64,000 bases of DNA, taken from contig QFPO01000003.1 in assembly GCA_003241385.1 (NCBI GenBank), positions 620,001 to 684,000 of the forward strand. Reading direction: 5' to 3'. The notes beneath the pieces are model-generated. The model worked only from the letters and a program-made list of their open reading frames with translations. It ran no database searches and was not told the DNA's origin. Every line of letters begins with the position of its first letter. Within the stretch, counting starts at the first letter, position 1. Position numbers and translations under genes: made by a program. This document shows, one piece after another, positions 33,571 through 42,056 of this stretch. This stretch comes from Rhodanobacter denitrificans (lineage in GTDB: Bacteria; Pseudomonadota; Gammaproteobacteria; Xanthomonadales; Rhodanobacteraceae).

Positions 33571-35456
33571 GCGCGGTCGCCGCGCAACGCGCGCACTGCC
33601 GCCTCGAGCGTCGCGGCGGTCGCCTCGCCGGCGGCCAGCGGCGGCGCGGCGACCAGCGCCACGCGCGCGCGGAACCGGCGCGGCAGGCGCAGCCGGCCCA
33701 GGCGCGAATCGCGCCTGCTCCACATGCTCGACCACATGCCGCGCAGCGCCATCGGCACGACCGGCACCGCGCGCCGCGCGAGGATCTTCTCGACGCCGCT
33801 CCGGAACGGCGCGATCTCGCCGTCGCGGGTCAGCGCGCCCTCGGGGAAGATCGCGACGATCTCGCCGTCGGCCAGAGCCTGATCGATCGCGTCGAACGCG
33901 CGCTGCATCAGCGCCGGATCCTCGCGCGCGCCGGCGATCGGGATCGCCTTGGCGGTGCGGAAGATCCAGCTCAGTACCGGGATCGAGAAGATCCGGTGGT
34001 CCATCACGAAGCGCACCGGCCGCGGCACCTGACCGGCGATCAGCAGCGCGTCCATGTAGCTGACGTGGTTGCAGACCAGCAGGGCCGGCCCTTCGTCGGG
34101 CACGTTCGCCTCGATGCCGTGCAGCTCCACGCGATAGAGCAGGCGCGTCAGCACCCAGCTCAGGAAGCGCATGAAGAACTCCGGCACGATCGTGAAGATG
34201 ATCGCCGTGACGATCGCGGTTAGCACGCCGACGGCGAGGAACACCTCGGGAATCGAGAAGCCGAACACCTGCTGGGCGACGATGCCGAGCACCGCCGCGG
34301 CGACGATGAACACCGCGTTCTGGATGTTGAGCCCGGCGATCACGCGCGACAGCTCGTCCTTCGGCGTGCGGCTCTGGATCAGCGCGAACAGCGGCACCAC
34401 GTAGAAGCCGGCGAACACGCCGACCAGGGCGAGGTCGAGCATGATGCGCCAGCTGCCGGGCTGGTCGACGAACTGCGCGACGCTGAGGCCGGCCGCGGCC
34501 GCCTCGCCGGGCCGCGCGAAGTACAGGTCGATGCAGAACGCGGTCATGCCGAGCGCGCCGAGCGGCACCAGGCCGATCTCGACCGTGCGCGCCGACAGCT
34601 TCTCGCAGGCCAGCGAGCCCAGGCCGGTGCCGACCGAGAACAGCGCCAGCGCGAGCAGGTAGAGGTTCTCGGCGCCGCCGAGGTAGAGCTGCGCGTAGTT
34701 GGGCAGCTGCGCGGTCAGCGCGGTGCCCATGAACCAGAACCACGAGATGCCGAGCACCGCGTTGCGCACCGCGCGCTGCTTGCGCACCAGGCGCATGACG
34801 CCGAGCGACTCGGCGATCGGGATCCAGCTGATCTTAAGGTCCGGCGCGGCCGCCGGCGCGCGCGGAATCGCCCGGCTGACCAGGTAGCCGCTGACTGCCA
34901 GCGTGACCACCGCGACCGCCGCGACGACCGGTCCGACCGTGCCGATCCGCATCAGGCTGGTGCCGACGATCATGCCGAGCAGGATCGAGATCGACGTGCC
35001 CATCTCGACCAGGCCGTTGCCGCCGGTCAGCTCCTCGGGCTTGAGCGCCTGCGGCAGGATCGAATACTTGACCGGCCCGAACAGCGTCGACTGCAGACCG
35101 GTCAGGAACAGCGCGCCGAGCAGGATCGCCGGGCTCTTGACGACGAAGCCGATCGCCGCGATCGACATGATGACGATCTCCATCGTCGTCGTGACGCGGA
35201 TCAGCGCGGCCTTCTCGTACTTCTCGGCGATCTGGCCGGCCGTCGCCGAGAACAGAAAGTACGGCAGGATGAACAACGCCGGCGCGAGATTGGCGTAGAG
35301 CGCGCCCTGCTCGGTCGACAGCCCCAGCTGATAGACGATCAGCATCAGCATCGCGTTGCGATAGACGTTGTCGTTGAACGCGCCCAGGCTCTGGGTCACG
35401 AAGAACGGCAGGAAACGTCGCTCGCGCAGAAGACTGAACTGACTGTGGCTCGCCAT
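33567..35456 (-). CDS. MFS transporter fused to a PlsC-type acyltransferase
   Basis: The 629-residue product joins an LplT-like MFS transporter (about residues 1-415: FFVTQSLGAFNDNVYRNAML, GLQSTLFGPVKYSILPQAL, ELTGGNGLVEMGTSISILLG) to a 1-acylglycerol-phosphate acyltransferase domain (about 425-629: CNHVSYMDALLI with the NHx4D motif; FPEGALTRDGEIAPFRSGV). LplT flips lysophospholipids inward and the acyltransferase re-acylates them, so the fusion is suited to lysophospholipid recycling. The acyl-ACP synthetase domain found in longer fusions is absent. The start ATG 35456 precedes the MASHSQFSLLRERRFLPFF sequence typical of these proteins. Confidence 0.88.
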   Translation of the reverse strand: MASHSQFSLLRERRFLPFFVTQSLGAFNDNVYRNAMLMLIVYQLGLSTEQGALYANLAPALFILPYFLFSATAGQIAEKYEKAALIRVTTTMEIVIMSIAAIGFVVKSPAILLGALFLTGLQSTLFGPVKYSILPQALKPEELTGGNGLVEMGTSISILLGMIVGTSLMRIGTVGPVVAAVAVVTLAVSGYLVSRAIPRAPAAAPDLKISWIPIAESLGVMRLVRKQRAVRNAVLGISWFWFMGTALTAQLPNYAQLYLGGAENLYLLALALFSVGTGLGSLACEKLSARTVEIGLVPLGALGMTAFCIDLYFARPGEAAAAGLSVAQFVDQPGSWRIMLDLALVGVFAGFYVVPLFALIQSRTPKDELSRVIAGLNIQNAVFIVAAAVLGIVAQQVFGFSIPEVFLAVGVLTAIVTAIIFTIVPEFFMRFLSWVLTRLLYRVELHGIEANVPDEGPALLVCNHVSYMDALLIAGQVPRPVRFVMDHRIFSIPVLSWIFRTAKAIPIAGAREDPALMQRAFDAIDQALADGEIVAIFPEGALTRDGEIAPFRSGVEKILARRAVPVVPMALRGMWSSMWSRRDSRLGRLRLPRRFRARVALVAAPPLAAGEATAATLEAAVRALRGDRA

Positions 35457-35618
35457 CGGCGGGTCCGGAGCTTGAGGGTCGGCGCCGCAATCTAGCAGGA
35501 TGCGGCGACGCCGGCGCCTCGGCGCGGCAGGCCACGCCATCTGCCGCGACCGGACCTCGCGCGGCGGCGCATGGCGACGACCGCCGGGGCGCCCGTCGCC
35601 GCCGGCGGCCCCGGCAGG

Positions 35619-35624
35619 TAGACT
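35619..35624 (+). promoter_or_regulatory. -10 element before the TPR protein gene
   Basis: TAGACT matches TATAAT at four of six positions and lies about 47 bases before the start at 35671, within the 214-base divergent gap 35457-35670. No -35 box is evident. Confidence 0.3.
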
Positions 35625-35670
35625 GGCGAACTCCGCGGCCGCTGCGGCCGCCTCGCGGCATCCCGATTCC

Positions 35671-37299
35671 ATGCGTCTCCGACTCGCCCCCCTGCTCGTC
35701 CTCGCCGCGGCCCTGGTCGCCGGCAGCCCGCCCTCGGCCGCCCAGTCCGTCCTGCGCACGGTCGCCAGTCCCGATCTGTCGCGGCTGCCGCCCGGCCAGG
35801 CGGCGTGGATGCGCGAGACGCGCGCCAGCTTCGACCGCACGCGCGGCGAACTGGCCGGAGAGCCGCTCGCGCAGGCCTATGCGGTGCTCGCCTCGGCCTA
35901 TACGCGCATGGGTCTGTACGACCCGGCGCTGACCGCGCTGTGGAACGCCGAGCAGCTGGCACCGGAGGATCCGCGCTGGATCTATGCGCAGGGTCTGGTC
36001 GCGCACGCGCGCGGCGACGGCGCGACCGCCAAGACGCAGTTCCAGCGCGCGCTGGCGATCGCGCCCGATTACCTGCCGCTGCGCGCGGCGCTGGCCGGCC
36101 TGCAGATCCAGGCCGGCGACCTCGACGGCGCGCGCAAGCTGCTCGCCGACCACGTCGCCAAGCACACCGATCAGCCGCTGCCGTACGCGCTGCTCGGCGA
36201 CATCGCGCTGCGCCAGAAGCGCAATGCCGAAGCGGTCACGCAGTATCAGCAGGCACTCAAGCTCGATCCGCCGGCGACGCGGCTGTACCGCTCGCTGGCC
36301 GAGGCCTACCAGGGTGCCGGCAATGCCGCGGCAGCAGCCGAGGCGCGCGCCAAGGCCGGCGACGTGCCGGTCCGGCTCAACGATCCGCTGGCGCAGGGCT
36401 TGTTCGGCGGACCGGGGCTCGAGGCGGTCGAGCCGTTCGCGCTGGATATGAGTTCGGCGGTGTTCTTCGTCTCGATCGGCCGTTACGCGGCCGCACGCGA
36501 GAGCGCCGACGCGGCGCTCGGCCGCAAGCCCGGCGACGCCGGCGCGATCGCGATGCGCGCTCGCATCGATGCCGCCGAGGGGCGGATCGACGCGGCGCGC
36601 CAGCGCGTCGCCACCGCGCTGGCCGCACAGCCGGACAACGCCTTGCTGCTGCTGACCCAGGGCGCGATCCAGGAGATGGCGGTCGACGACGTCGGCGCGC
36701 AGAGCGCGTTCCAGAAGGCGATCGCGGCCGACCCGTCGCAGTCCGAGGCGCGCCTGCGGCTCGGCCAGCTGCTGATGCGCACCGGCCGCCCCGCCGATGC
36801 GATCGCGCAGTTCCGCAAGCTGACCGAACTGCATCCCAACGACGGCGAGGGCTGGGCCCAGCTGCTCGCCGCCGAAGCCGCCGCCGGCCGCTGCGCCGAC
36901 GGGCTGCGCGACATGAACCAGGTGCTCGCCGGCCGGCCGGACTACGGCTTCGTGATCCAACTGTCGGTGCGCGCGGCCAGCACCTGCCGCGGCGCGACCG
37001 CCGAGCAGCGCCGCAAGGCGCTGGCCGACGCCGAGAAGCTGTACCGGCTCAGCAGCGCCGGCGAGGTCGCCGAGGCCTATGCGTTGGCGCTGGCCGCCAA
37101 CGGCAAGTGGAAGGAGGCCGAGGAAACCCAGGCCGCCGCGCTGTTCGGCGCGGTCAGCAGCCGCGACGCGACGCGCCAGGCGCTGTACCGCGAGTTCTAC
37201 GACCGCTTCAAGGCCAAGCAGCTGCCCGAGCTGCCGTGGCCGAGCCAGCATCCGCTGTTCAAGCCGGAGCGGCCGACGCCGGCCGCCGCGGCGCCGTGA
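35671..37299 (+). CDS. periplasmic TPR-repeat protein
   Basis: The 542-residue product has a signal peptide (MRLRLAPLLVLAAALVAGSPPSAA) and is then almost all TPR-type helical repeats: AYAVLASAYTRMGLYDPALTALWNAEQLAPEDPR, YAQGLVAHARGDGATAKTQFQRALAIAPDY, YALLGDIALRQKRNAEAVTQYQQALKLDPP, and later ARLRLGQLLMRTGRPADAIAQFRKLTELHPND. TPR arrays mediate protein contacts. No enzyme domain is visible. Next is folE, eleven bases downstream, possibly co-transcribed, though a functional link is not evident. Confidence 0.82.
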   Translation: MRLRLAPLLVLAAALVAGSPPSAAQSVLRTVASPDLSRLPPGQAAWMRETRASFDRTRGELAGEPLAQAYAVLASAYTRMGLYDPALTALWNAEQLAPEDPRWIYAQGLVAHARGDGATAKTQFQRALAIAPDYLPLRAALAGLQIQAGDLDGARKLLADHVAKHTDQPLPYALLGDIALRQKRNAEAVTQYQQALKLDPPATRLYRSLAEAYQGAGNAAAAAEARAKAGDVPVRLNDPLAQGLFGGPGLEAVEPFALDMSSAVFFVSIGRYAAARESADAALGRKPGDAGAIAMRARIDAAEGRIDAARQRVATALAAQPDNALLLLTQGAIQEMAVDDVGAQSAFQKAIAADPSQSEARLRLGQLLMRTGRPADAIAQFRKLTELHPNDGEGWAQLLAAEAAAGRCADGLRDMNQVLAGRPDYGFVIQLSVRAASTCRGATAEQRRKALADAEKLYRLSSAGEVAEAYALALAANGKWKEAEETQAAALFGAVSSRDATRQALYREFYDRFKAKQLPELPWPSQHPLFKPERPTPAAAAP

Positions 37300-37309
37300 G
37301 GCCGGGCCG

Positions 37310-37900
37310 ATGAACGACGAACGCGGCGTCACCCGCGAGCAGGCCGAGGAGGCCGTGCGCACCCTGCTGCGCTGGGCCGGCGAGGATCCGGCGCGCGAGG
37401 GCCTGCTCGACACGCCCAAGCGCGTCGTCGAGGCCTATGCCGACTGGTTCTCCGGCTACGCGGTCGATCCGGCCGAGTACCTGCGCCGGACCTTCGAGGA
37501 GGTCGCCGGCTACGACGAGATGATCGTGCTGCGCGACATCGAGTTCGAGTCCTACTGCGAGCACCACATGGCGCCGATCATCGGGCGCGCGCACATCGGC
37601 TACCTGCCGACCGATAAGGTCGTGGGCATCAGCAAGCTCGCGCGTGTCGTCGACGGCTTCGCGCGGCGCTTCCAGGTCCAGGAGAAGCTGACCGCGCAGA
37701 TCGCGCACTGCATCGAGGACGTGCTGCGCCCGCGCGGCGTCGGCGTCGTCATCGACGCCACCCACCAGTGCATGACCACGCGCGGCGTGCACAAGCGCGG
37801 CGTGTCGATGATCACCAGCCAGATGCTCGGCGGCTTCCGCGAGGACGCGCGCACGCGCTCGGAATTCCTGCGCTTCATCGACGGCCACGGCCGCCGCTGA
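37310..37900 (+). CDS. folE: GTP cyclohydrolase I FolE
   Basis: FolE turns GTP into 7,8-dihydroneopterin triphosphate, the first step to folate and related pterins. The 196-residue product (E. coli FolE 222) has the zinc and active-site motifs EFESYCEHHMAPIIGRAHIGYLP (CEHH near 86) and VVGISKLARVVDGFARRFQVQE, GVGVVIDATHQCMTTRGVHK with the second Cys ligand. The start ATG 37310 follows the TPR stop by ten bases. It is shorter at the N-terminus than E. coli FolE, as in most family members. Confidence 0.95.
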   Translation: MNDERGVTREQAEEAVRTLLRWAGEDPAREGLLDTPKRVVEAYADWFSGYAVDPAEYLRRTFEEVAGYDEMIVLRDIEFESYCEHHMAPIIGRAHIGYLPTDKVVGISKLARVVDGFARRFQVQEKLTAQIAHCIEDVLRPRGVGVVIDATHQCMTTRGVHKRGVSMITSQMLGGFREDARTRSEFLRFIDGHGRR

Positions 37901-37916
37901 GCGCGCGGCGCTCGCG

Positions 37917-37922
37917 TACAAT
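37917..37922 (+). promoter_or_regulatory. -10 element before the MFS pump gene
   Basis: TACAAT lies 50 bases before the GTG at 37973. It sits in the loop of a possible stem formed by GCGCGCGG (37901-37908) and CCGCGCGC (37923-37930), which starts right behind the folE stop. Confidence 0.45.
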
Positions 37923-37972
37923 CCGCGCGCGCCGCCGTCCGCCGCGGCGCCTCCGACGAGCCGACCAGTCCC

Positions 37973-39271
37973 GTGAACAGCCCCGACACCGTGGTCCCCG
38001 TGCGTCGCGCCGCGGTGATCTTCATCTTCGTCACGGTCGTGCTCGACATGCTCGCGTTCGGCCTGATCATCCCGGTGCTGCCGCATCTGGTGCAGGCGAT
38101 GGTCGGCGGCGACATCGCGGTCGCGACGCAGTGGTCCGGCCTGTTCGGCGCGCTGTTCGGGCTGATGCAGTTCGTGTTCTCGCCGGTCCAGGGCGCGCTG
38201 TCGGACCGGTTCGGCCGGCGTCCGGTGATCCTGCTGTCGAACCTCGGCCTCGGTCTGGACTTCATCGTGATGGCGCTCGCGCAGACGCTGCCGGTGCTGT
38301 TCATCGGCCGCATCGTCTCGGGCATCACCGCGGCCAGCTTCACGACTGCGAACGCCTACATCGCCGACGTGACGCCGAAGGAGAAGCGCGCCGCCGCGTT
38401 CGGCCTGCTCGGCGCGGCCTTCGGCATCGGCTTCGTGATCGGCCCGGCGCTCGGCGGCTTCCTCGGCAGCGTCTCGCCGCGACTGCCGTTCTGGGTCGCC
38501 GGCGGTCTGGCGCTGGCCAACTTCGTCTACGGCTGGCTGATCCTGCCCGAGTCGCTGCCGCCGGAACGGCGCAGCGCGCGCTTCGACCTCAAGGGCGCCA
38601 ATCCGCTCGGCGCGCTGCGCCTGCTGCGCCGCTATCCGCAGGCGCTCGGCCTGATCGTGGTCGTGTTCCTGACCCAGTTCGCGCAGTTCTCGCTGAACTC
38701 GACCTTCGTGCTGTTCGCCGACTACCGCTTCCAGTGGGGTCCGCAGGAGGTCGGCTACACGCTGGCCCTGGTCGGCCTGTGCAGCGGCATCGTCCAGGCC
38801 GGCCTGGTCGGCCGCCTGGTGCGCCGCTTCGGCGAGCGCCGGCTGATGCTGACCGGTCTGTCGTTCGGCATCGCCGGATTCGTCATGTTCGGCCTCGGCG
38901 CGACGCCGCTGCTGTTCCTGGCCGGCATTCCGCTGCTGGCGCTGGCCGGCCTCGGCGGTCCGCCGGCGCAGGCGATCCTGACCCAGCAGGTCGACCCCGG
39001 CGAACAGGGCCGGCTGCAGGGCGCGATCAGCGCGATGGCGGGCCTGGCGACGATCTTCGGCCCGTTCCTGTTCACGCAGGTGTTCGCCGCGTTCATCGGC
39101 CCGCAGGCGGACCTGCACGTGCCCGGCGCGGCGTTCCTGCTGTCGGCCACCCTGCTCGCGTTCGCCCTGCTGCTCGGCTGGCGCGTCACCGCGCGATTCG
39201 CGCGCGCGCCGGCCGTGGCCGCGGCCGTGCCGCCGCCGCAGCCGGCCGTCGAGCCCGGCCCGCCGGGCTGA
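37973..39271 (+). CDS. TetA-like MFS efflux transporter
   Basis: The 432-residue product, starting at GTG 37973, has twelve predicted helices and the TetA-type pattern: VVLDMLAFGLIIPVLPHLVQ at the first helix (TetA/TCR group: D-x-x-G-x-x-I-x-P-x-L-P), LSDRFGRRPVILLSNLG as motif A between helices two and three, and GRIVSGITAASFTTANAYIADVTPKEKRA as the motif around helix four to five. It probably exports a hydrophobic cation or drug, with antibiotic resistance unproven. The substrate cannot be deduced. Confidence 0.88.
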   Translation: MNSPDTVVPVRRAAVIFIFVTVVLDMLAFGLIIPVLPHLVQAMVGGDIAVATQWSGLFGALFGLMQFVFSPVQGALSDRFGRRPVILLSNLGLGLDFIVMALAQTLPVLFIGRIVSGITAASFTTANAYIADVTPKEKRAAAFGLLGAAFGIGFVIGPALGGFLGSVSPRLPFWVAGGLALANFVYGWLILPESLPPERRSARFDLKGANPLGALRLLRRYPQALGLIVVVFLTQFAQFSLNSTFVLFADYRFQWGPQEVGYTLALVGLCSGIVQAGLVGRLVRRFGERRLMLTGLSFGIAGFVMFGLGATPLLFLAGIPLLALAGLGGPPAQAILTQQVDPGEQGRLQGAISAMAGLATIFGPFLFTQVFAAFIGPQADLHVPGAAFLLSATLLAFALLLGWRVTARFARAPAVAAAVPPPQPAVEPGPPG

Positions 39272-39328
39272 GCGGCGCGGATCCGCGCAGCCGCGCGGGC
39301 CTGCACCGGACACGGCGCGCCGGATCGG

Positions 39329-39334
39329 TAGAAT
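39329..39334 (+). promoter_or_regulatory. -10 element before the M28 peptidase gene
   Basis: TAGAAT matches TATAAT at five of six positions, 27 bases before the ATG at 39361. The ribosome binding site GGAGG is at 39350-39354, with spacing of six bases. Confidence 0.5.
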
Positions 39335-39360
39335 CGGGCCTTTCACCACGGAGGCCCCTC

Positions 39361-41076
39361 ATGCGCCCATTGCTCACCGCCAGTGCCGTCGCCGGCCTGG
39401 TCGCGCTCGGCTTGACCGCCTGCCAGCGCGAACCCGCCCCCGCCGCCGATGCGCCGCCGCCGGCACCGGCCGCCGCCGCGCCGGCCCCCGGACCGCTGGT
39501 GCCGACGGCCGACGGCGCCTGGACCCCGGCGATCACCGCCGAGGACTTCGCCGCGCGCGTGCAGAAGCTGGCGTCCGACCAGTTCGAGGGCCGCAAGCCG
39601 GGCACCGTCGGCGAGCGCCTCACGACCGCCTATCTCAAGGACCAGTTCGAGCAGATCGGACTGAAGCCCGGCAACGCCGGCAGCTGGTTTCAGACCGTGC
39701 CGATGGTCGAGACGACGATGGTCGACCCCGACCAGGTCGCGCTCGAGGTCAAGGGCAGCGGCGGCGAGGCGCGCTTCGCGTTCGGCAGCGACATGGTGCT
39801 CGGCACGCTCGACGGCAGCCTCGAGGTCGAGCTCAAGGACAGCGACGTGCTGTTCCTCGGCTACGGCGTCGACGCGCCGGACCAGCAGTGGAACGATTTC
39901 GACGGCGTCGACGTCAAGGGCAAGACGATCGTCGTGCTCGTCAACGATCCGGGCTGGGGCTCGCAGGACCCGGAGCTGTTCAAGGGCCGCGCGCTGACCT
40001 ACTACGGCCGCTGGACCTACAAGTTCGAGGAGGCCGCACGCAAGGGCGCGGCGGCCGCGCTGATCGTCCACGAGGACGCCGGCGCCGGCTATCCGTGGGG
40101 CGTCGTGCAGGCCGGCTGGAGCGGCCCGCAGCAGAGCCTGCCGGCCAGCGAGGATCCGGCGCCGCGCCTGAAGGCCGCCGGCTGGCTGACCAGCGACGCC
40201 GCGCGCCGGCTGTTCGCGACGGCCGGACAGGACTTCGACGCGCTCAAGAAATCGGCCGACGTGCGCGGCTTCAAGCCGGTCGCGCTCGGCGCGAAGCTGT
40301 CGACGCGCTTCACGAGCACGGTGACGCGCTCGACCTCGGAGAACGTGCTCGCGGTGCTGCCCGGCACGACGCGCGCCGACGAGGTCATCGTCTACACGGC
40401 GCACTGGGACCACCTCGGCAAGGACGAGCATCTGCAGGGCGACCCGATCTACAACGGCGCGGTCGACAACGCGACCGGCGTGGCGGCCCTGCTCGAGATC
40501 GCCGAGGCGTTCAAGCACCAGCAGCCGGCGCCGGAGCGGTCGATCCTGTTCCTGGCCGTCACGCTCGAGGAGTCGGGCCTGCTCGGCTCGGCCTACTATG
40601 CCGCGCATCCGGCCTATCCGCTGGCCAAGACGGTCGCCAACATCAACATCGACGCGCTGCCGGTGAACGGGCGCAGCAAGGACGTCTCGGTGATCGGCCT
40701 GGGCCAGTCCGAGCTCGACGAGTACGTGACCGAGGCGGCCAAGGCGCAGAACCGCACGATCACGCCCGACGCCTCGCCCGAGAAGGGCTTCTTCTTCCGC
40801 TCCGACCACGTCAATTTCGCGCGCGGCGGCGTGCCGGCGCTGTACGCGTCGAGCGGCGAGGACCTGATCGAAGGCGGCAAGGAGGCCGGCGCCAAGGCCG
40901 AGGCCGACTACAACACGCACCGCTATCACAAGCCGGCCGACGAGTTCGACCCGCACTGGGACCTGCGCGGCACGATCGAGGACCTGGAGCTGCTCTATAC
41001 GGTCGGACGCCGCCTGGCCGGCGAGTCGACGTTCCCGCAGTGGAAGCCCGGCGCCGACTTCCGCCGTCCGCAGTGA
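39361..41076 (+). CDS. M28-family metallopeptidase lipoprotein
   Basis: The 571-residue product begins with a lipoprotein signal peptide (LVALGLTAC, Cys about residue 21) and a Pro/Ala-rich linker. The M28 domain has YTAHWDHLGK (His ligand, near 345), GAVDNATGVAALLEIAE (bridging Asp), FLAVTLEESGLLGSAYY (catalytic Glu and Glu ligand) and NINIDALP (Asp ligand); the last histidine lies in YNTHRYHKPADEF. A PA-type insert domain lies between about 120 and 290 (VKGKTIVVLVNDPGW). Such peptidases remove N-terminal residues from peptides in the periplasm or at the outer membrane. It is preceded by its own promoter and followed by two strong hairpins. Confidence 0.9.
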   Translation: MRPLLTASAVAGLVALGLTACQREPAPAADAPPPAPAAAAPAPGPLVPTADGAWTPAITAEDFAARVQKLASDQFEGRKPGTVGERLTTAYLKDQFEQIGLKPGNAGSWFQTVPMVETTMVDPDQVALEVKGSGGEARFAFGSDMVLGTLDGSLEVELKDSDVLFLGYGVDAPDQQWNDFDGVDVKGKTIVVLVNDPGWGSQDPELFKGRALTYYGRWTYKFEEAARKGAAAALIVHEDAGAGYPWGVVQAGWSGPQQSLPASEDPAPRLKAAGWLTSDAARRLFATAGQDFDALKKSADVRGFKPVALGAKLSTRFTSTVTRSTSENVLAVLPGTTRADEVIVYTAHWDHLGKDEHLQGDPIYNGAVDNATGVAALLEIAEAFKHQQPAPERSILFLAVTLEESGLLGSAYYAAHPAYPLAKTVANINIDALPVNGRSKDVSVIGLGQSELDEYVTEAAKAQNRTITPDASPEKGFFFRSDHVNFARGGVPALYASSGEDLIEGGKEAGAKAEADYNTHRYHKPADEFDPHWDLRGTIEDLELLYTVGRRLAGESTFPQWKPGADFRRPQ

Positions 41077-41084
41077 CGTCCGGA

Positions 41085-41107
41085 CCCGGCCGGCAGCGCC
41101 GGCCGGG
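41085..41107 (+). terminator. first of two tandem stem-loops behind the M28 peptidase gene
   Basis: CCCGGCCGGC (41085-41094) and GCCGGCCGGG (41098-41107) form a perfect ten-base stem with loop AGC, eight bases behind the stop. No U-run. Confidence 0.6.
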
Positions 41108-41114
41108 CCGTTCA

Positions 41115-41142
41115 GCCGCCGCCGGAACAGCCCGGCGGCGGC
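41115..41142 (+). terminator. second tandem stem-loop before corC
   Basis: GCCGCCGCCGG (41115-41125) and CCGGCGGCGGC (41132-41142) form a perfect eleven-base stem with a six-base loop. It lies between the first hairpin and the corC promoter. Confidence 0.55.
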
Positions 41143-41167
41143 GGGCGTGACGGCCACACGAGTTTGC

Positions 41168-41173
41168 TACACT
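41168..41173 (+). promoter_or_regulatory. extended -10 element before corC
   Basis: TACACT is preceded directly by TGC, giving an extended -10 element (TGC-TACACT). A transcript would start near 41180, which favours the ATG at 41211 over the GTG at 41190 as start of corC. Confidence 0.5.
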
Positions 41174-41210
41174 CCGCCGTTCCGCCCCCGTGGCGCCGAC
41201 CCCGTCGAGA

Positions 41211-42056
41211 ATGAGCGAGGATCCTCCGAGTAGACCGCCCCGAACCTGGTTCGGCCGCATTTCGCAGGCACTGAGCGGCGAGCTGCGCAGCCGCGAAGAG
41301 CTGATCGAAGAGCTCCGCCACGCCCAGTCCACGGGACTGATCTCCAACGACACGCTCGCGATGATCGAGGGCGCGATCGAGGTCACCGACCTCAAGGTCG
41401 CCGACGTGATGGTGCCGCGCGCGCAGATGGTCTCGATCGCGGTCGACGACCCGCTCCCCGAGATCGTGCAGACGGTCATCGAATCGGGACACTCGCGTTT
41501 TCCGGTGCACGGCGACGACCGTGACGAGATTCTCGGCATCCTGCTCGCCAAGGATCTGCTGCGCTGCTTCAGCCAGTCCAGCGACGCGCCGCGCGACATC
41601 CGCCCGCTGCTGCGCTCGGTGATCCTGATCCCCGAGTCCAAGCGCCTGAACATCCTGCTCAAGGAATTCCGCCTGTCGCGCCATCACATGGCGATCGTCG
41701 TCGACGAGTACGGCGGCGTGGCCGGCATCGTCACGATCGAGGACGTGCTCGAGCAGATCGTCGGCGACATCGACGACGAGCACGACGACGACGACGACCG
41801 CCAGACCCTGATCCGCGTATCGCCGGACGGCACCTTCCTGGTCGACGCGCAGACGCCGATCGCCGCGTTCAACGAGCGCTTCGGCAGCGTGTTCAACGAC
41901 GAGGAGTACGACACCGTCGGCGGCATGATCGCCGCGACCGTCGGCCACCTGCCGCAGCCCGGCGACGAGGCCGACCTCGGCGGCTTCCACTTCCAGGTCA
42001 TGAAGGGCGACGCACGGCGCGTGCAGCAGTTCGCCGTGCGGATGCACGCGGCGTGA
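41211..42056 (+). CDS. corC: CorC/HlyC-type CBS-domain protein
   Basis: The 281-residue product (E. coli YbeX/CorC 292) has two CBS domains (KVADVMVPRAQMVSIAVDD, SRFPVHGDDRDEILGILLAKDLL and SKRLNILLKEFRLSRHHMAIVVDEYGGVAGIVTIEDVLEQIVGDIDDEHD) and a C-terminal CorC_HlyC domain ending MKGDARRVQQFAVRMHAA. It is a soluble protein linked to magnesium/cobalt efflux and to membrane and ribosome homeostasis. In E. coli the next gene is lnt; here it is the Lnb-like DUF4105 gene, overlapping by four bases (GTGA). Confidence 0.9.
   Translation: MSEDPPSRPPRTWFGRISQALSGELRSREELIEELRHAQSTGLISNDTLAMIEGAIEVTDLKVADVMVPRAQMVSIAVDDPLPEIVQTVIESGHSRFPVHGDDRDEILGILLAKDLLRCFSQSSDAPRDIRPLLRSVILIPESKRLNILLKEFRLSRHHMAIVVDEYGGVAGIVTIEDVLEQIVGDIDDEHDDDDDRQTLIRVSPDGTFLVDAQTPIAAFNERFGSVFNDEEYDTVGGMIAATVGHLPQPGDEADLGGFHFQVMKGDARRVQQFAVRMHAA

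Noticed and set aside
37973..39271. Calling the TetA-like pump a tetracycline-resistance gene
   Set aside because: The family pattern fits but the group exports many substrates, and no TetR-type regulator gene lies next to it.
39275..39288. GCGCGGATCCGCGC palindrome behind the MFS pump gene as a terminator
   Set aside because: The perfect palindrome has no room for a loop without losing most pairs; it may be chance in GC-rich DNA.
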